Shown here piece after piece: positions 1 through 12,662 of a stretch of DNA of 64,000 nt. The DNA is from Hirudinaria manillensis (Eukaryota > Annelida > Clitellata > Hirudinida > Hirudinidae), in assembly GCA_034509925.1 (NCBI GenBank), contig CM067538.1, forward strand, positions 4,596,778 through 4,660,777, given 5' to 3'. Position 1 is the stretch's first letter. The number at the start of each line of letters is the position of its first letter. The position numbers and the translations under genes are program-made. Under the pieces are notes generated by a model. That model was not told the origin of the DNA. It saw only the letters and a list, made by a program, of their open reading frames with translations, and searched no databases.

Positions 1-417
1 TTTTAAGATGACTTTAAACTCGTAAAATAATGTATTTTAATTAACAACAACGATAACAACAACAAAAATAATAATAACAAAACAACAACAACTTAAAATA
101 ATAACAACAACAACGATAACACAAATAACAATAATAAACTTCAATTCCTTGTGAGGCTGAAGTTAAAACCTGTTTATATGATCAAAGAAATAAATAAATA
201 AATTTATTTTCAATTTATTTTATTTTATTTTTAATTCATTGCCTAAAAACCTCTCGTTTTATTTATTTATTTTCCTTTTAAATCTTCCAAAAAGGTTTTA
301 AATCGAAAAACATTGAGGGATATTGTCTTTTAAATTTTAAATTTAAACAAAAGCAACAATCTTTATTTTCCTTCAATAAACTCTTGACGTGTTACAAAAT
401 AGTGTCTGTCAGAGAGA

Positions 418-528
418 AATAATATAATATAATATAATATAATATAATATAATATAATATAATATAATATAATATAATATAATATAATATAATATAATAT
501 AATATAATATAATATAATATAATATAAT
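418..528. repeat. (AATAT)n pentanucleotide microsatellite
   Basis: About 22 uninterrupted copies of the pentamer AATAT. The tract directly precedes the truncated retrotransposon coding fragment that starts near 535. The same pentamer recurs in both arms of the foldback at 1-2.6 kb and at 31.9 and 35.7 kb, so it is a recurrent satellite of this genome. Confidence 0.97.
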
Positions 529-534
529 TCATCA

Positions 535-1032
535 TGCACATACGCCCTTGCTCACGGTCGCTACACTTGGCGACATAACCAAGTCCTGCAGGTCGTGGTC
601 GAGGCGGCTAAGACGGCATGCTCCCAGGCAAATGCCCGAGAAATCGCGGCACCAAGAAGAATGTACTTCTTAAGAGAGGGCTCAACACAGCACCGCAAAA
701 GGAACATGGCCCAAAGGAAGGACTTGCTGTCTACAGCCAAAGACTGGACAGTTGCGGCAGACCTGCAGGGAGAAAGGCACTACCACCATGCGCTACAAGA
801 GAGCGGCAAGCGGCCTGATCTGGTGCTGGCGTCGGCAGCAACCGATTCCGTCATTATGGTAGAGCTGACGGTCCCATGGGAGGACCGAATTGATGTCAAC
901 AATGCTCTGAAGAGCGACCGTTATGAAGAGCTGAGGATGGATTTAGAGGGGAAAGGTTATAGCGCCCGTGTGTTGCCAATAGAAGTCGGAGCGAGAGGGC
1001 TGGTAGGCAAGTCTACATACGCCTTTCAGTAA
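535..1032 (+). pseudogene. 5'-truncated non-LTR retrotransposon C-terminus (restriction-like endonuclease region)
   Basis: The frame is open from the repeat edge at about 535 to a TAA stop at 1030-1032. It reads through RYTWRHNQVL, then RPDLVL, then ELTVPWEDR and a Y-E-E-L segment, ending near EVGARGLVGKS. This order matches my recollection of the C-terminal region common in RLE-type non-LTR retrotransposons of marine invertebrates, where the PD...E/D core is the nuclease centre. No reverse transcriptase lies upstream: the fragment is cut off at the (AATAT)n tract, so it is a dead 5'-truncated copy. It is a different family from the element at 49.8-53.6 kb, whose endonuclease core reads IDVSVPDD. 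The family assignment is from memory of motif patterns, not a search. Confidence 0.75.
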
Positions 1033-1611
1033 ATAAACATGTTATGCAAATACGTCATAAAAAAATATTTGAAAAATAAATAATTTAAACAGGAGTCATT
1101 TAAAAACATTTTTAATTGAAATGTCGGAGAATTGTTTCCCATTCTCAAATTGATTGTATTATATTACATTATATTATACACATGAATCGGATGGACACCG
1201 CCAGGTGATACGATGAATTTTAATTATATTATATTATATTATGTTATATTATATTATATTATATTATATTATATTATATTATATTATATTATATTATATT
1301 ATATTATATTATATTATATTATATTATATTATATTATATTATATTATATTATTTATATTATATATATATATTATATTATATTATATTATATATTATATTA
1401 TATTATATTATATTATATTATATTATATTATATTATATTATATTATATTATATTATATTATATTATATTATATTATATTATATTATATTATATTATATTA
1501 TATTATATTATATTATATTATATTATATTATATTATATTATATTATATTATTGATAGAAACTCTTGAACGAGCGTTCTGACAGGGATCTTCAGAGGAATG
1601 GCCCCTTCTAC
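1029..1611 (+). repeat. Left arm of a large inverted repeat (foldback)
   Basis: This 583-bp arm pairs with the reverse complement of 2001-2589. Outside the pentamer tract the arms are nearly identical; I see one substitution, in the short AT tract near 1165. The arm contains a unique outer block (1029-1221), an (ATATT)n tract (about 1222-1553) with one irregular TATATA patch near 1360, and a unique inner block (1554-1611). The outer edge coincides with the stop codon of the retrotransposon fragment, suggesting the arm is that element's 3' region. Whether the structure is genomic or an assembly artefact cannot be told from sequence. Confidence 0.93.
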
Positions 1612-2000
1612 CAGTTCGTCCAGAAAATAGCCGAGTCCGCAGAATCGGCTTCTCACTGGATCTGGACAACGAAGGACCGAAGGTAAGCCTCAGACACGGC
1701 GAGGCTAGTCGTCCCTGTCCACTCCACCAAAACAGGGACTCCAGTGTAAGACCAGGAAAGAGACATCCCGGACGGCATTCACACCAAAGTGATATAAGAA
1801 GTGCCGCAGTGGCGACTTTGAAGGTTTTTCGAACGGCGGAGCCCTCGCGGAATTTTTCGTAAAATGGCGGTGCGAGTATTGTTTGTTTGTCGGAAGTCGT
1901 ATTCTGGTTATCGGAAGAAAGTATCTGGCAGGGACATCCGCTTTGATCAACGGATGCGGCCCAGCCCCCGAGAGTGTCAGGATTCAGGGCCGAAACACTC
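1612..2000. other. Spacer of the foldback, unclassified
   Basis: This 389-bp segment lies between the two arms and is clearly richer in G+C than its surroundings. Open frames run through it on both strands, but none resembles a protein I recognise. It could be part of a retrotransposon 5' or 3' region. It has no tandem repeats. Confidence 0.6.
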
Positions 2001-2589
2001 GTAGAAGGGGCCATTCCTCTGAAGATCCCTGTCAGAACGCTCGTTCAAGAGTTTCTATCAATAATATAATATAATATAATATAATATAATATAATATAAT
2101 ATAATATAATATAATATAATATAATATAATATAATATAATATAATATAATATAATATAATATAATATAATATAATATAATATAATATAATATAATATAAT
2201 ATAATATAATATAATATAATATAATATAATATAATATAATATAATATAATATAATATAATATAATATAATATAATATAATATAATATAATATAATATAAT
2301 ATAATATAATATAATATAATATAATATAATATAATATAATATAATATAATATAATATAATATAATATAATATAATATAATATAATATAATATAATTAAAA
2401 TTCATCGTATCACCTGGCGGTGTCCATCCGATTCATGTGTATAATATAATTTAATATAATACAATCAATTTGAGAATGGGAAACAATTCTCCGACATTTC
2501 AATTAAAAATGTTTTTAAATGACTCCTGTTTAAATTATTTATTTTTCAAATATTTTTTTATGACGTATTTGCATAACATGTTTATTTAC
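2001..2589 (-). repeat. Right arm of the large inverted repeat (foldback)
   Basis: Reverse complement of 1029-1611: an inner block 2001-2063, an uninterrupted (ATAAT)n tract at about 2064-2394, and an outer block to 2589. Homology to the left arm stops at the G of the left-arm stop-codon context, and the DNA beyond 2589 is unrelated to the coding fragment. This arm therefore lacks the coding end that the left arm follows. Confidence 0.93.
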
Positions 2590-3429
2590 ATTAAACCAAA
2601 CCCGAGTTTCTTATTTTCCGATTAATATTTATAATAAAAATAATTTATTTCAAATATTTGTTTTAAAAACAAACAAAACAAATGATGTTGATGTGATGTT
2701 TTTACGTGCCAAGCAGTGATTGTATTTAAATCAATCGACGTGCAATTTAAGGTTCAGAAAAGGTGTAAAATTTACAATATTCAGCAAAATAAATTATAAT
2801 AATTGAATTTGAAAAAAAAAAATAATTGAATCCTGAAATTCTAATTCAGTTTAAAAAGTTTAATAGTTTTTCAAATAAAAGTGCATATTATAATTATATA
2901 CGTACTTATTATAATAATATACGTACTTATTATAATTATATATGTACTTGTTATAATTATACATGTACTTATTATAATTATATACTTACTTATTATAATC
3001 ATATACGTACTTATTATATTTGCATTTACGTCTAAGACGTGAATAACAACGTCCTTTGGGGATTGGAAATGTAATCAGTATATTTTAAGACCAAAATAAT
3101 TTTATATTTTCACCTGAAAACAGTGGGGTGATGATAATGATGATGACAACGGTGACGACGATGACGACGGCGGCGGAGGTGGAGGTGGTTATGGTGGTGA
3201 TGAGGATGCAACGTAGTTAATGATAATCATGACTTCCAATTCAGTGCTGTCAAACTCAAAAACAGTAAAGATAATTATTAAACAAAAGAATTTTTTTTTA
3301 ATTAAATCAAACTACGAGTAAAAATAAAAATGCTAAATTAAAGCAATCCGGAAATCTGGAAATCAGTTTCACATGGAAAAGCCGCTCCATGATGACATTA
3401 ACATTTTTTATCTTTATTGTTTAAATCTA

Positions 3430-3484
<55 letters not shown>

Positions 3485-4320
3485 CCATATTTAATTATGG
3501 TAGTTATTTGTGGAAGTTATGTTTATTGCAGAAATAATAATAATAATAATAATTATTTAGGACAAAAAATCTTTCTCTGATCACAAAATTGATGACGTGA
3601 CATTCATTAAGACTGCATTGTACTTGAATAAATATTCTTTAATTTAATTATTCCGATTGACGTGAAAGACTTTATTCAACTCATTGGGCGAAAAATCAAG
3701 TCAAAGAAATTATTTTTTTAAATGTAGGATAATTTATGAATTACATAATTTTAATATCTAGAGATATTCTAAATATCTATTTTAAGTAGGCAATTATTCG
3801 TGGAATTAGATCAAAAAACATTTAAAATCCTATTTTTATCAGTCCTTTTTTTTTATTTTATTTGTTATTTATTTAATTCAATTGTTTGTAGAAAGAGCGG
3901 TTCAAACGACTCACTTTAATTGGCTTAACAATAATTCTTGAAATGAAGAAATATTTTCAAAGATAATTTAATAATATCATTTTAAAATTTTTATAAATTT
4001 TAAAAATTTTTATAATTTAAAAACATCATTTACGTGTAAATAATTTTTGAAACAAATCTTAGCAGTGGATTGAAGTCCAACATAAATTATTTTCATGAGA
4101 TCTCTTTTGAGTATTTAAATTATTCAAGCAAATTGCATTAGGTTTTGCAATGCATTTGATACATTGAGCCATTATTATTTTTATTATTATTATATTTTAT
4201 TAAATTTATTAGTTTATTAAAAATTCTCTTAAACCCTAATTAGTTATAATAATGATAATAATAATAATAAATAATAATAAATATTATATTTTATAAATTT
4301 ATATTTTATAAATTTATATT

Positions 4321-4411
<91 letters not shown>

Positions 4412-4580
4412 GAAGATGAAGAAGAAGAAGAAGAAGAAGAAGAAGAAGAATAAGCTCTGATGAACCAATAAAATCCATTTTGATAACAAACTAATTTTCA
4501 TGACAATAACATAACATCACAAAATAATATTACATAATAACATAACTGATATTATGCAATATGCATTTGCAATATATTGG

Positions 4581-4675
<95 letters not shown>

Positions 4676-6421
4676 TCGCAATGTTACAACAACTGTTTAA
4701 TAAAATGAAATGCAAGGCTGGAAGTTGATGGCCTTGAACGGTGCTTGTAATATTTCCGAAATACCAGGATGGCGGTAATAAAATGGCTCGTATATCGTCG
4801 GATTAATAACCTATCAGAGAAATTTGATGAAAACGTTAGTCGTTATGTGGATGTCTCTGGTCTCAATTTATTGTCTACTTCTTTCTACGGACATATATCC
4901 TCATCTCTGGCAGTTTGTTGTTGTTGTTGTTGTTGTTCCTGCTGCTGCTGTTGTCGTTGCTGTTGTTGTTTTTGTTTGTTGATTGTTGAGGTTTAAAATG
5001 CAACTTGAGGATTTTCAAACTCCTCGCAACTAAAATAAATTGTTTGATTTTGACGAATCGAATTTGGCACAAGTTCGGGATTTATGGCCGTTTTGAATTT
5101 AAATGCAGCAAATTAAAAATTTAAAATTAAAATTAAGTCCAGCTGCAAATAAACGGATTGATTTTTTAATTGGCACCTCGAAATGATTTTAAAATTAAGT
5201 AATTTCGTCTTGTGTGTGTGTGTGTGTGCCTGTCTGTCTGTCTGTCTGTGTTTTTCCCAAGTTTTTATACGATCGTAAGTGACAGTTTTGTTCATAAATT
5301 GTTGCAGCTCTAAATATCGAAGAATTATAAACGACAAAATCTCGTGGTTGGAAACGAAACATTCCTTTCCTAAGATCTCACAAAAAAAGAACTTAAAAGC
5401 GTGTGAAAATAAAAATAAGATTATATATTTCTATCAACATTTTTTAATAACTAATTGACAAATTAAGTTTTTGAATTAGACAAGAATGTAAATCGAAAAG
5501 GTGCGGTTTGAAAAAGATGTCTTGCTCGTTTTTTTTAGAGACGCATTTGCTTATTAATCTCTTAAAGTGATTTGCATCAACGAAATGTATCTTCTGTTGG
5601 GGGGGATAAATAATTGCAAATCTGAACACTTCAAATGAATCCATACGGATGATTAAACTAATGTACTATTGGTTGACCATAATTACTAGAACTTCGTAAG
5701 GGCGAAGTGTGACTAATTGAGGCATGAAATTGGGGATGTTCACTTCTTGCCTGGGTTCCAGGTGAAAAGTGAACCATTCCAGAAACTTTTATATCATGCG
5801 AAACTAAACCATTAAACTAATATTTTCGTAAAAAAATTCGTTATGTGATCTGCAAACTTTCGACAATCTTAAAGACATCCCAGTTTACATTTGTCTTGTA
5901 GGTTTTTCACAAAATTTCACATAAATGTCGAAAAATAACAACCCTTTAATTTACTCTTGTAAATAGATACATTTTGCTGCGATATTCTCTTTCTAAAAGA
6001 TATTTTGTTTTGTTTTTTCTCACACCAACATTATTTTTCATTAGTTATGGTGTGCAATCACTCTTTCTTCTAACAAACCACATTCCTCATGTCATCCGTA
6101 GCAACCGGAAAATATATCAGTTTTCCTCAGGACACTCAACCTTAAAACTATGCTGTGGTTTTGTTCCAAGAGCAAACTTGATGAGAGCTTAGAGAATTAT
6201 TATTGAGACTATTATTATAATCTGTGGAGCGGAAAAGCAAATAATTTAATCTAAATCCAAAAAGATAAAAAGATTCTAATTAAAATTAGTTATTGACTTA
6301 TTCTCTATGTAATTTGTTAAGACGGTTTAACATTATATGATTTTTAAACTCTTATGGCGCATCCTTACTTTGTTTAGTTACAACTTCAATTCGTGATATC
6401 GAGGCTTATGTGTCCCTGGTT
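2590..6421. other. Intergenic, microsatellite-rich, no gene seen
   Basis: AT-rich DNA with no convincing exon. It holds TAATTATA-type repeats (about 2885-3010), (ATT)n at 3432-3484, (AAT)n followed by (GAA)n at 4321-4450, (AAT)n at 4581-4674, a TTG/CTG patch near 4915-4980 and a TG/CTGT tract near 5214-5248. Open frames here consist of these repeats or lack splice signals and codon structure. Confidence 0.7.
4321..4450. repeat. (AAT)n then (GAA)n compound microsatellite
   Basis: About 30 copies of AAT pass directly into about 13 copies of GAA. A second pure (AAT)n block of about 31 copies lies at 4581-4674. Confidence 0.95.
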
Positions 6422-7970
6422 ATGAAGTGCTTAGTAATTGGAGTTGGAGGGTGAGGATACCAGAACTGGTTTCATGATTTACACCATTTTGGTGTAAAAT
6501 TATATTTCGGAGATCATTTGAATTGAAGGAAATTCAATATCTAATGACCTCATTGCTAAATACATAAGTCTCACATCAAATGGTGCATTCCAACTGTAAT
6601 TTCCTTAAAATGCCTTTTACATATTTCACAAATTCTTATTCAGACACCCAACTGACTTCATTTTATGCTGAAGTTTTTTAGTGTTTCATTGTTTAATTTG
6701 TTTTAGATATTTATAATTTTTTAAATACTTTCAAGTTGTTCCAACGGTGGCAAGACAACACTCAGCAATGGAATTAGGAAAGCCTTGAGCAATGTAATCG
6801 TGATGAGCATGGACGACTTTTACAGGGTAAAATAGAAGTGTTTTAACGTAAAATATATTAATATTCACTCCTCATTGACATTTGTTTCTGCTTAATAAAA
6901 CAGGAGGATGGTGATCCAAAGATTGAATTGCTTGATGTTTACAATAAGACTTTTGCCAACTGGGACAGTGGGTTGTTGGTTGAGAGATCTTTTGAGTTTC
7001 AATAACATTTTTGTGTAATTTGTAGGTTTAAATTCTTTTAATGGACCAAAGTTTTTGAAAGACTTTGAGGATAATCACAAAAAATTATGCGAATCCAGTG
7101 AAATGAAGATATTAATTGTGGAAGGGATTTTTGTTTTTATGTTTAGGTATTTGAAGTATTTTATTATAGAAATAAAATTGCACACAAATAAAATATATAA
7201 CCTCCTAAGAGATTGCCTTCATTGAAACAGTGAAATACAAAAATACTTTCTCAAGAAATATTTCATTGATCTCTCGTATCCAGAAGCTCTCAGGAGAAGA
7301 AGGTAAGAAGTTAGGAAAAGTGATGCCTAATTTAATTAAAATTATAATACAATTTAAGAATTTAATTATAATACAATTCTGATCTGATGTAGGAAATGTG
7401 GTTCAGTGCTATTATGTCAATAGACAGGCTGAGTTGCCCTGCCTTACTGAAAAAGGTTGTTTTGCTTCTTATTCATCAAGGCTCAGGAAGTACCCACGTG
7501 ACGAGCCAGACGATTACTTTGAAAAGGTGGCATGGCCTGCATACAAGGATATCAGAGAAGAAGCTAAAGCACAAAAGGACATCAGTCAGTCCTCAATTTG
7601 TTGTCAAATCAATTTAATGGTAGCCATAACAAGCTTTATGTATGGCCTAAGAGCTAGATTTGAAGTTCATGGCAACATTGTGATTAGTTGGGTAACCTGT
7701 GGCAGACCTAGGCCAATATTTGAGTTGTGGCCCTTTTCATGAGACTATTTTTGCATTTATTAATCTCAATCAAATTCAGTTTCAATTTAAATTTATATTA
7801 AATAACAACATAAATATCATTTAAATATAAATTAATGGTAATAATTCGATAATAGCGAGTGTTCTTCAGTTTGTTTAGATGGGACTGACTCTGAATCAGA
7901 GATATTACAGTTTGTCTTGGAGGATATCAAAGCAGCTTTGACCCAAGAAGGAAAGAAGGCTGCACGTTGA
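6422..7970 (+). CDS. NMRK1: Nicotinamide riboside kinase, 7 coding exons
   Basis: Exons: 6422-6450, 6736-6826, 6904-6967, 7026-7146, 7231-7302, 7481-7588 and 7856-7970. All introns are GT-AG, all junctions keep phase, and the total is 600 nt, or 199 residues plus stop, the usual length of NMRK1. The first exons give MKCLVIGVGGCSNGGKTTLS, which contains a Walker A P-loop (GCSNGGKT). MDDFYR follows, where the family has a QDDFF segment with an acidic catalytic residue. Further on come LIVEGIFVF, a YFIDLSYPEALRRR lid region, and DDYFEKVAWPAY, matching the family's Y-F-x-x-x-x-W-P-x-Y. The enzyme phosphorylates nicotinamide riboside to NMN in the NAD+ salvage pathway, in the cytosol. The junction of exons 6 and 7 is the least certain. 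The next gene, GTPBP3, converges with 217 bp between the stops. Confidence 0.88.
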
Positions 7971-8186
7971 TTGGCCCTCTATGAATTTTTATGCTGACCA
8001 TTTGAATTCTTAGGAAGAGCTTCTCTACTTATGCTTCTATTTTAACAGTTGTTTAACATTGTTATTAACTTATAATACTAACTCATATCCCACTGACAAG
8101 TTATGGGGTACACTACATATCTTGAAGGGACATTCCTGATCAATGTTTGTTGAAACTGTTTTATGGGATCTTTTTTTTTTCTTAAT

Positions 8187-8192
8187 TTTATT
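8187..8192 (-). terminator. AATAAA polyadenylation signal overlapping the GTPBP3 stop codon
   Basis: On the minus strand AATAAA occupies 8192-8187 and contains the TAA stop (8190-8188). If used, it would give a 3' UTR of only about 15-25 nt before the convergent NMRK gene. No other AATAAA was noted closer than the NMRK coding end. Confidence 0.45.
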
Positions 8193-11100
8193 TTCCAATG
8201 CAAAAATCTTTAAAGATCCGAGATAAAATCTGGTCGGTTGTTATGTGCCCCGTTATGAGACCCATCTGGTGCAATGCACTTCGAAGTCTCTCTGCTGACA
8301 ACTCCAGTCGCATGTCAAGGCCTTGAAATTACCAGTAGACGTCAACCAAACAATAAGTTAATTAAATAATAAACTAACTGGTCAGTTGATAAGTTGGTTC
8401 AATGACAAATTAACCAAAAAATAATAAGTTAATTCATTAGTAACCTAACCAAATGTAAATTTAAGGTGCTAAATCCTATTTAGGGTTCATGTTTAATGTA
8501 AGCCTGAAGAATGTAACCTGTTGGTGCTGGCCTTGAGATTATATCTACAAACTCCTTCAAATTACTGACCACTTTCTCGAGATGGTGGCGATGTCTGGCA
8601 TTTATGGAGTGGTGGTGACCGGAGGTGCTCGTCATGAAACTGAGACGGAAAGGTTTTAATGCAGTTGATTGTGCATTGGAGGTCACGACCTTTGAACCTA
8701 CAGTTTGTCCACGTGTTCTCGAAGGCTGAGACCCAAACCTTCCAGACCTCCCTCGGCACAGCACGAAGTGGTGCACCAGGAGAAGAGAAATGGTAGAGAA
8801 CCACTTTTGAGGTCTTGGGGATTCTGTGAAAGAGCTGTCAATGGAGAGTTCAAAGTGCATTCTTGTAGTGAGGCTGCACAGTTTTCATTATGGCTGTTAG
8901 GATTTCTAGGAATGGCATAATTTGATATTTTGTGTGATGTCTGTGATGCCCTTGTTAAGGCTGAGGTGACCTCTTTTGATGCCACATCAATCTTATTGAA
9001 TACCAGTAAAAGTCTCTTGTCTGAAGATTCCATATCTGAAAATTTTTATTGGGTATGACTTATGGTAATGGAATGAATTTCAATTCATATTTTAATCAAA
9101 ATTAAATATGTTAAATAATTAATTAATTTAAATAAACATGTAACATCATCATGTGGCCTACGTTTTCTTAATTAAACCGGAAAACAAATGTTTACAAAAG
9201 TCATTTTATTGGAACAGACATAATCATTTCTTAAAAATATTTTGTCTCTGTAAGTGCAATACTATATTATTCTAGGCCTTTTGGAATATTGCATAGGATA
9301 ACCCTACCTGATTAATTATGCAGTAAAAACAAGCATAATTATATTGCCAAAAGGAGAGCCAACAAATTTATCCATATCAGTGTTTGGTACATAAAGACAT
9401 TATGTATTAGGACCTTTTTAAATCATCAATTATTTCAATGTTGACCATTGTTTCAATATGCCATGTTTGTGTGGAGTGACAAGCTTGAAGGAATCATAAA
9501 TTTTAAAAATTAAAAATCTAAATAACCTTGGCACAAGTTCAGTTTTTTCAATTGTTTCAATATGAAGGACCCCATGGCAGAGGCATCTAAAAGCTTGTTG
9601 CAGACTAATTGTTCAACTTCAGGACTTGTAGAATCAACGACCAAGATCAATACGTCTGAGTTCTTTGACCTGTTTACAAACATTTACAAAAATGATATTA
9701 AACCAAAAATTAATTAATCTTTTAATTAACATTATATTACAGAATGGTGTATTACAAATGCTGCCATGGTAACAACCAACAAGACTTCAAAATCTAAACT
9801 GAACAAAATTAACTGGTTGCTCAAATAATAAGAGCAGATTGGTTCAAAATGTATGCCAGCCATGAATATGGCAGGAAGAAGCAACATTTAATGGTAACAA
9901 CATCGAACCCAATTACAATAATAACAATTATAATAATAATAATAACAAGGCAGTAATAATAGCAATGATAATAATAATAACAATTATATTGACAATAATA
10001 ATAATAATAGTTATAGTAATAATAATAATAATAACATTAATAATAGTTTTAGTATAAAAGGGAGCAAACTTGTCATAGGCCCTTTCAATTCCAATCTTTT
10101 CCACTTCGTCTGGAACATCTCTCCTGAGTCCTGCTGTGTCGCTGACGAGGACTTGGTGACCGTCAACGTTCAAAGGGACTTCGATGACGTCCCTCGTCGT
10201 CCCTGCCTGCGACGTCACTATGGCAACCGGCCTTTCGCCTGCGTCGAGCAGAAGAATGCGACGTTGCGATCGAGCGCGTTTTGCAGGACCCGAGTCATTA
10301 AGGACGTACGGACTTACAGAGGCCGTTGAGCAAACTACTTTTGCCGACGTTTGGTTCTCCTACGATGCAGGCCTTCGGTCCGTCCCTGATCTTCTCGTAC
10401 AATCCACCGTTCCTGAGATGGTGCTCCATGTCGACAACCAGTGAAGCCATATTCTTTTTCACTGAACATAATTTAAAACTCTTTCATTAACAATTAATTA
10501 ATTAGCTTAACTAATTTCAAACTTTTTTTTAATTAATATTTACTAGCAGTTGTTTTACAGACCTATGACAAAATAATTATAATTATTATTATAATAGTTA
10601 TTATTAATTAATTATTAGTTAACGTGCTTCGTCATTGTGATTGTTGTTGGCAAAGCAAATTTTGTCGTTTAAAGCATGGAATTAATCCTTCCATATGATC
10701 TCATTTAAAAATGATTTTTCCTCTATTTTGTAAACTCAGTCAATAAATTTAAATCACTCATTATTTCCTAAAGAAAAATGAACATTGATTGGTTTTAAAA
10801 CCTTTTAAGTTGAAATATAAATCATTGACATTAACCAGTCTCAAAGATTTCCTCTCCCATGTTTTCCTCATCTCCAAAATCAATGAAGGCCTCAAGATGT
10901 GCCATACCCTGGCACCAACAAAATGACATTTTACATTAATATTCTATATCAATTTAAATATTCAAATATCTTATAAATATGCCAGTTACGTGATATATAA
11001 AAATTCAACCTTTCTGAAATTATAGAAGAACTAATCTGATAATATGATTGCAAAATAAAATTAGAAATAAAAACCCATGCTTTCAATATAAGCATCTGTC

Positions 11101-12214
11101 AAAAATCCATCTAAAAAGAATTGTTAAAGCCAGGGAAAGAATGCACTCAAATGCATGGCACAAGACCCAACAAACCTTCAGCAACTCATCCGACCACCTG
11201 GTGTACAAATCCTTTGAATGACCTTCCATCAGTTTGAGAGCCTGCTTCCTTTGCATTTCATTCTCGGCATTCAGCAGGTCGCCCAGACCTTCGACTTGCG
11301 TCAAATCAACTTTGCCGTTTTCAAACGACCTGTCGTCAGATTTATTCGTTGTTTTTTATTATTCACGAATCGCAAATTTTGGATATTCATTTAAATAAAA
11401 ATTTAATGTTACAAACACCAAATGATGTGCCTAAAGTGAAACTTACTCTCAGTTGCAAACAATGATTCATATAAATCCCAATAAATCCAAATAATTTAAA
11501 TTGAACTGATGATACGACATTGCTCAATAAATTATTTTTCTTCAACATTTGCAAACATTCTGCTTATTCTTTTGCTCTTTAAATTTTAGCGTTGAGGACA
11601 TTCTAATATCTTAATCTTGCATTTCCTCAAGGCTTTGAGTTATTTTAATCGTAGTTTGTTATGCCTTGCTACTTTAGATTTTGTTTATGTCTAATAAGAA
11701 CATGATTTCTTGTGATCACCTTTTAATGAATTCCCCTGGCAATGCTTGTCTGAAATCAGGCAATGATGAAAGAGCACTATAAATTTGCTTGATAATTGCA
11801 GGACCTCCATGCACATGCAATTCACAAACATCTTCTCCAGTCAAGCTATTTGGACCTTTTAAGTAAGAGCTTAATGTTCAGGAAACTATTTATCAATTAA
11901 TAAAATGCACCTAGCAAGCTAATCCTGAACAAACCGGGAAACCAAAGGACCAATCCTTTGTCTATCTGTTCCTTTGACGAAGGGTGGTAAATCCTCTTTA
12001 AAAACATTTGCTTGTTAGCGAAGGTTTGGTTGTCGCATCGAGTCATACTGGTAAGGACTTTAATTGATGATGAACCTGAAATTCTGAAAACCGCAACCCC
12101 ACTTTTTCCAATTCCGGAACATTGTGAAAAAATCGTCGATCTTTTTACATTGCTTGTAGAAGCAAATCTTAACGCCGACGTTCCACTGTAAATTACCCTT
12201 CGAATTCCAATCAT
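8188..12214 (-). CDS. GTPBP3: Mitochondrial tRNA modification GTPase (GTPBP3/MnmE), 10 coding exons
   Basis: Exons from the 5' end: 12214-11935, 11855-11720, 11329-11176, 10908-10836, 10461-10318, 10238-10070, 9669-9527, 9035-8702, 8639-8518, 8321-8188. All phases agree; 1689 nt, 562 residues. The N-terminal MnmE fold contains [25 protein letters not shown] and a [20 protein letters not shown] segment. The G domain has G1 GEPNVGKSS, the GTTRDV switch, G3 DTAG and G4 NKID. The protein ends in the family's C-terminal FKDFCIGK with its essential cysteine. With MTO1 it installs the taurinomethyl group on wobble uridine of mitochondrial tRNAs. The start [11 protein letters not shown] begins a plausible mitochondrial presequence. 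After NKID there is an insertion of roughly 60 residues, explaining a length above the ~490 of human GTPBP3. Confidence 0.92.
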
Positions 12215-12662
12215 TATGCCGGGTATATTTTTCAGGCTTTTAGAAACACATGCACGGTTAAAAGTGAATATATAATGTTTTAATTTATTTTGGCAGTAAA
12301 ATTATATAATTTTAAATATCTAGATTGTTATATAACTATATTTTTGCATATTTTTATGTTTACAAACGTAAGATTTTAAATGAGCCTACTGCTTTAGAGG
12401 ATTCATGGCTAAAAACTTATTTTATCCAATTATCTTACACACACGCTACAATCTATCAATTAATTTAAACATATTTTTGAAACCGCTTCAAAATTAAGAT
12501 GGTGTTGTATTACATGAACTCGATGACCCAATTGGTGGTATTTCCGTTTTTATGAGTAATCCGTTGTGTAGTTTTGTTGTAGCTTATAAGGGCCGATGCA
12601 GTGTTATGGGGTGCTAACGTGACGTCTTTAACTTATAAAATCAGAAATAAACAAATCAAAAC
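12215..12662. promoter_or_regulatory. Divergent intergenic region between GTPBP3 and the syndecan-like gene
   Basis: A 448-bp gap separates two head-to-head start codons, so it must hold both promoters or their 5' UTRs. A CRE-like TGACGTC lies near 12620 and a TATAAAA motif near 12634. The TATA motif is only about 29 bp before the syndecan start codon, too close to serve a normal 5' UTR unless the leader is nearly absent. No transcription start can be fixed from sequence. Confidence 0.5.

Noticed and set aside
4769..4996. 75-codon frame ending in a poly-Cys run
   Set aside because: The tail is a TTG/CTG repeat and the rest has no recognisable feature.
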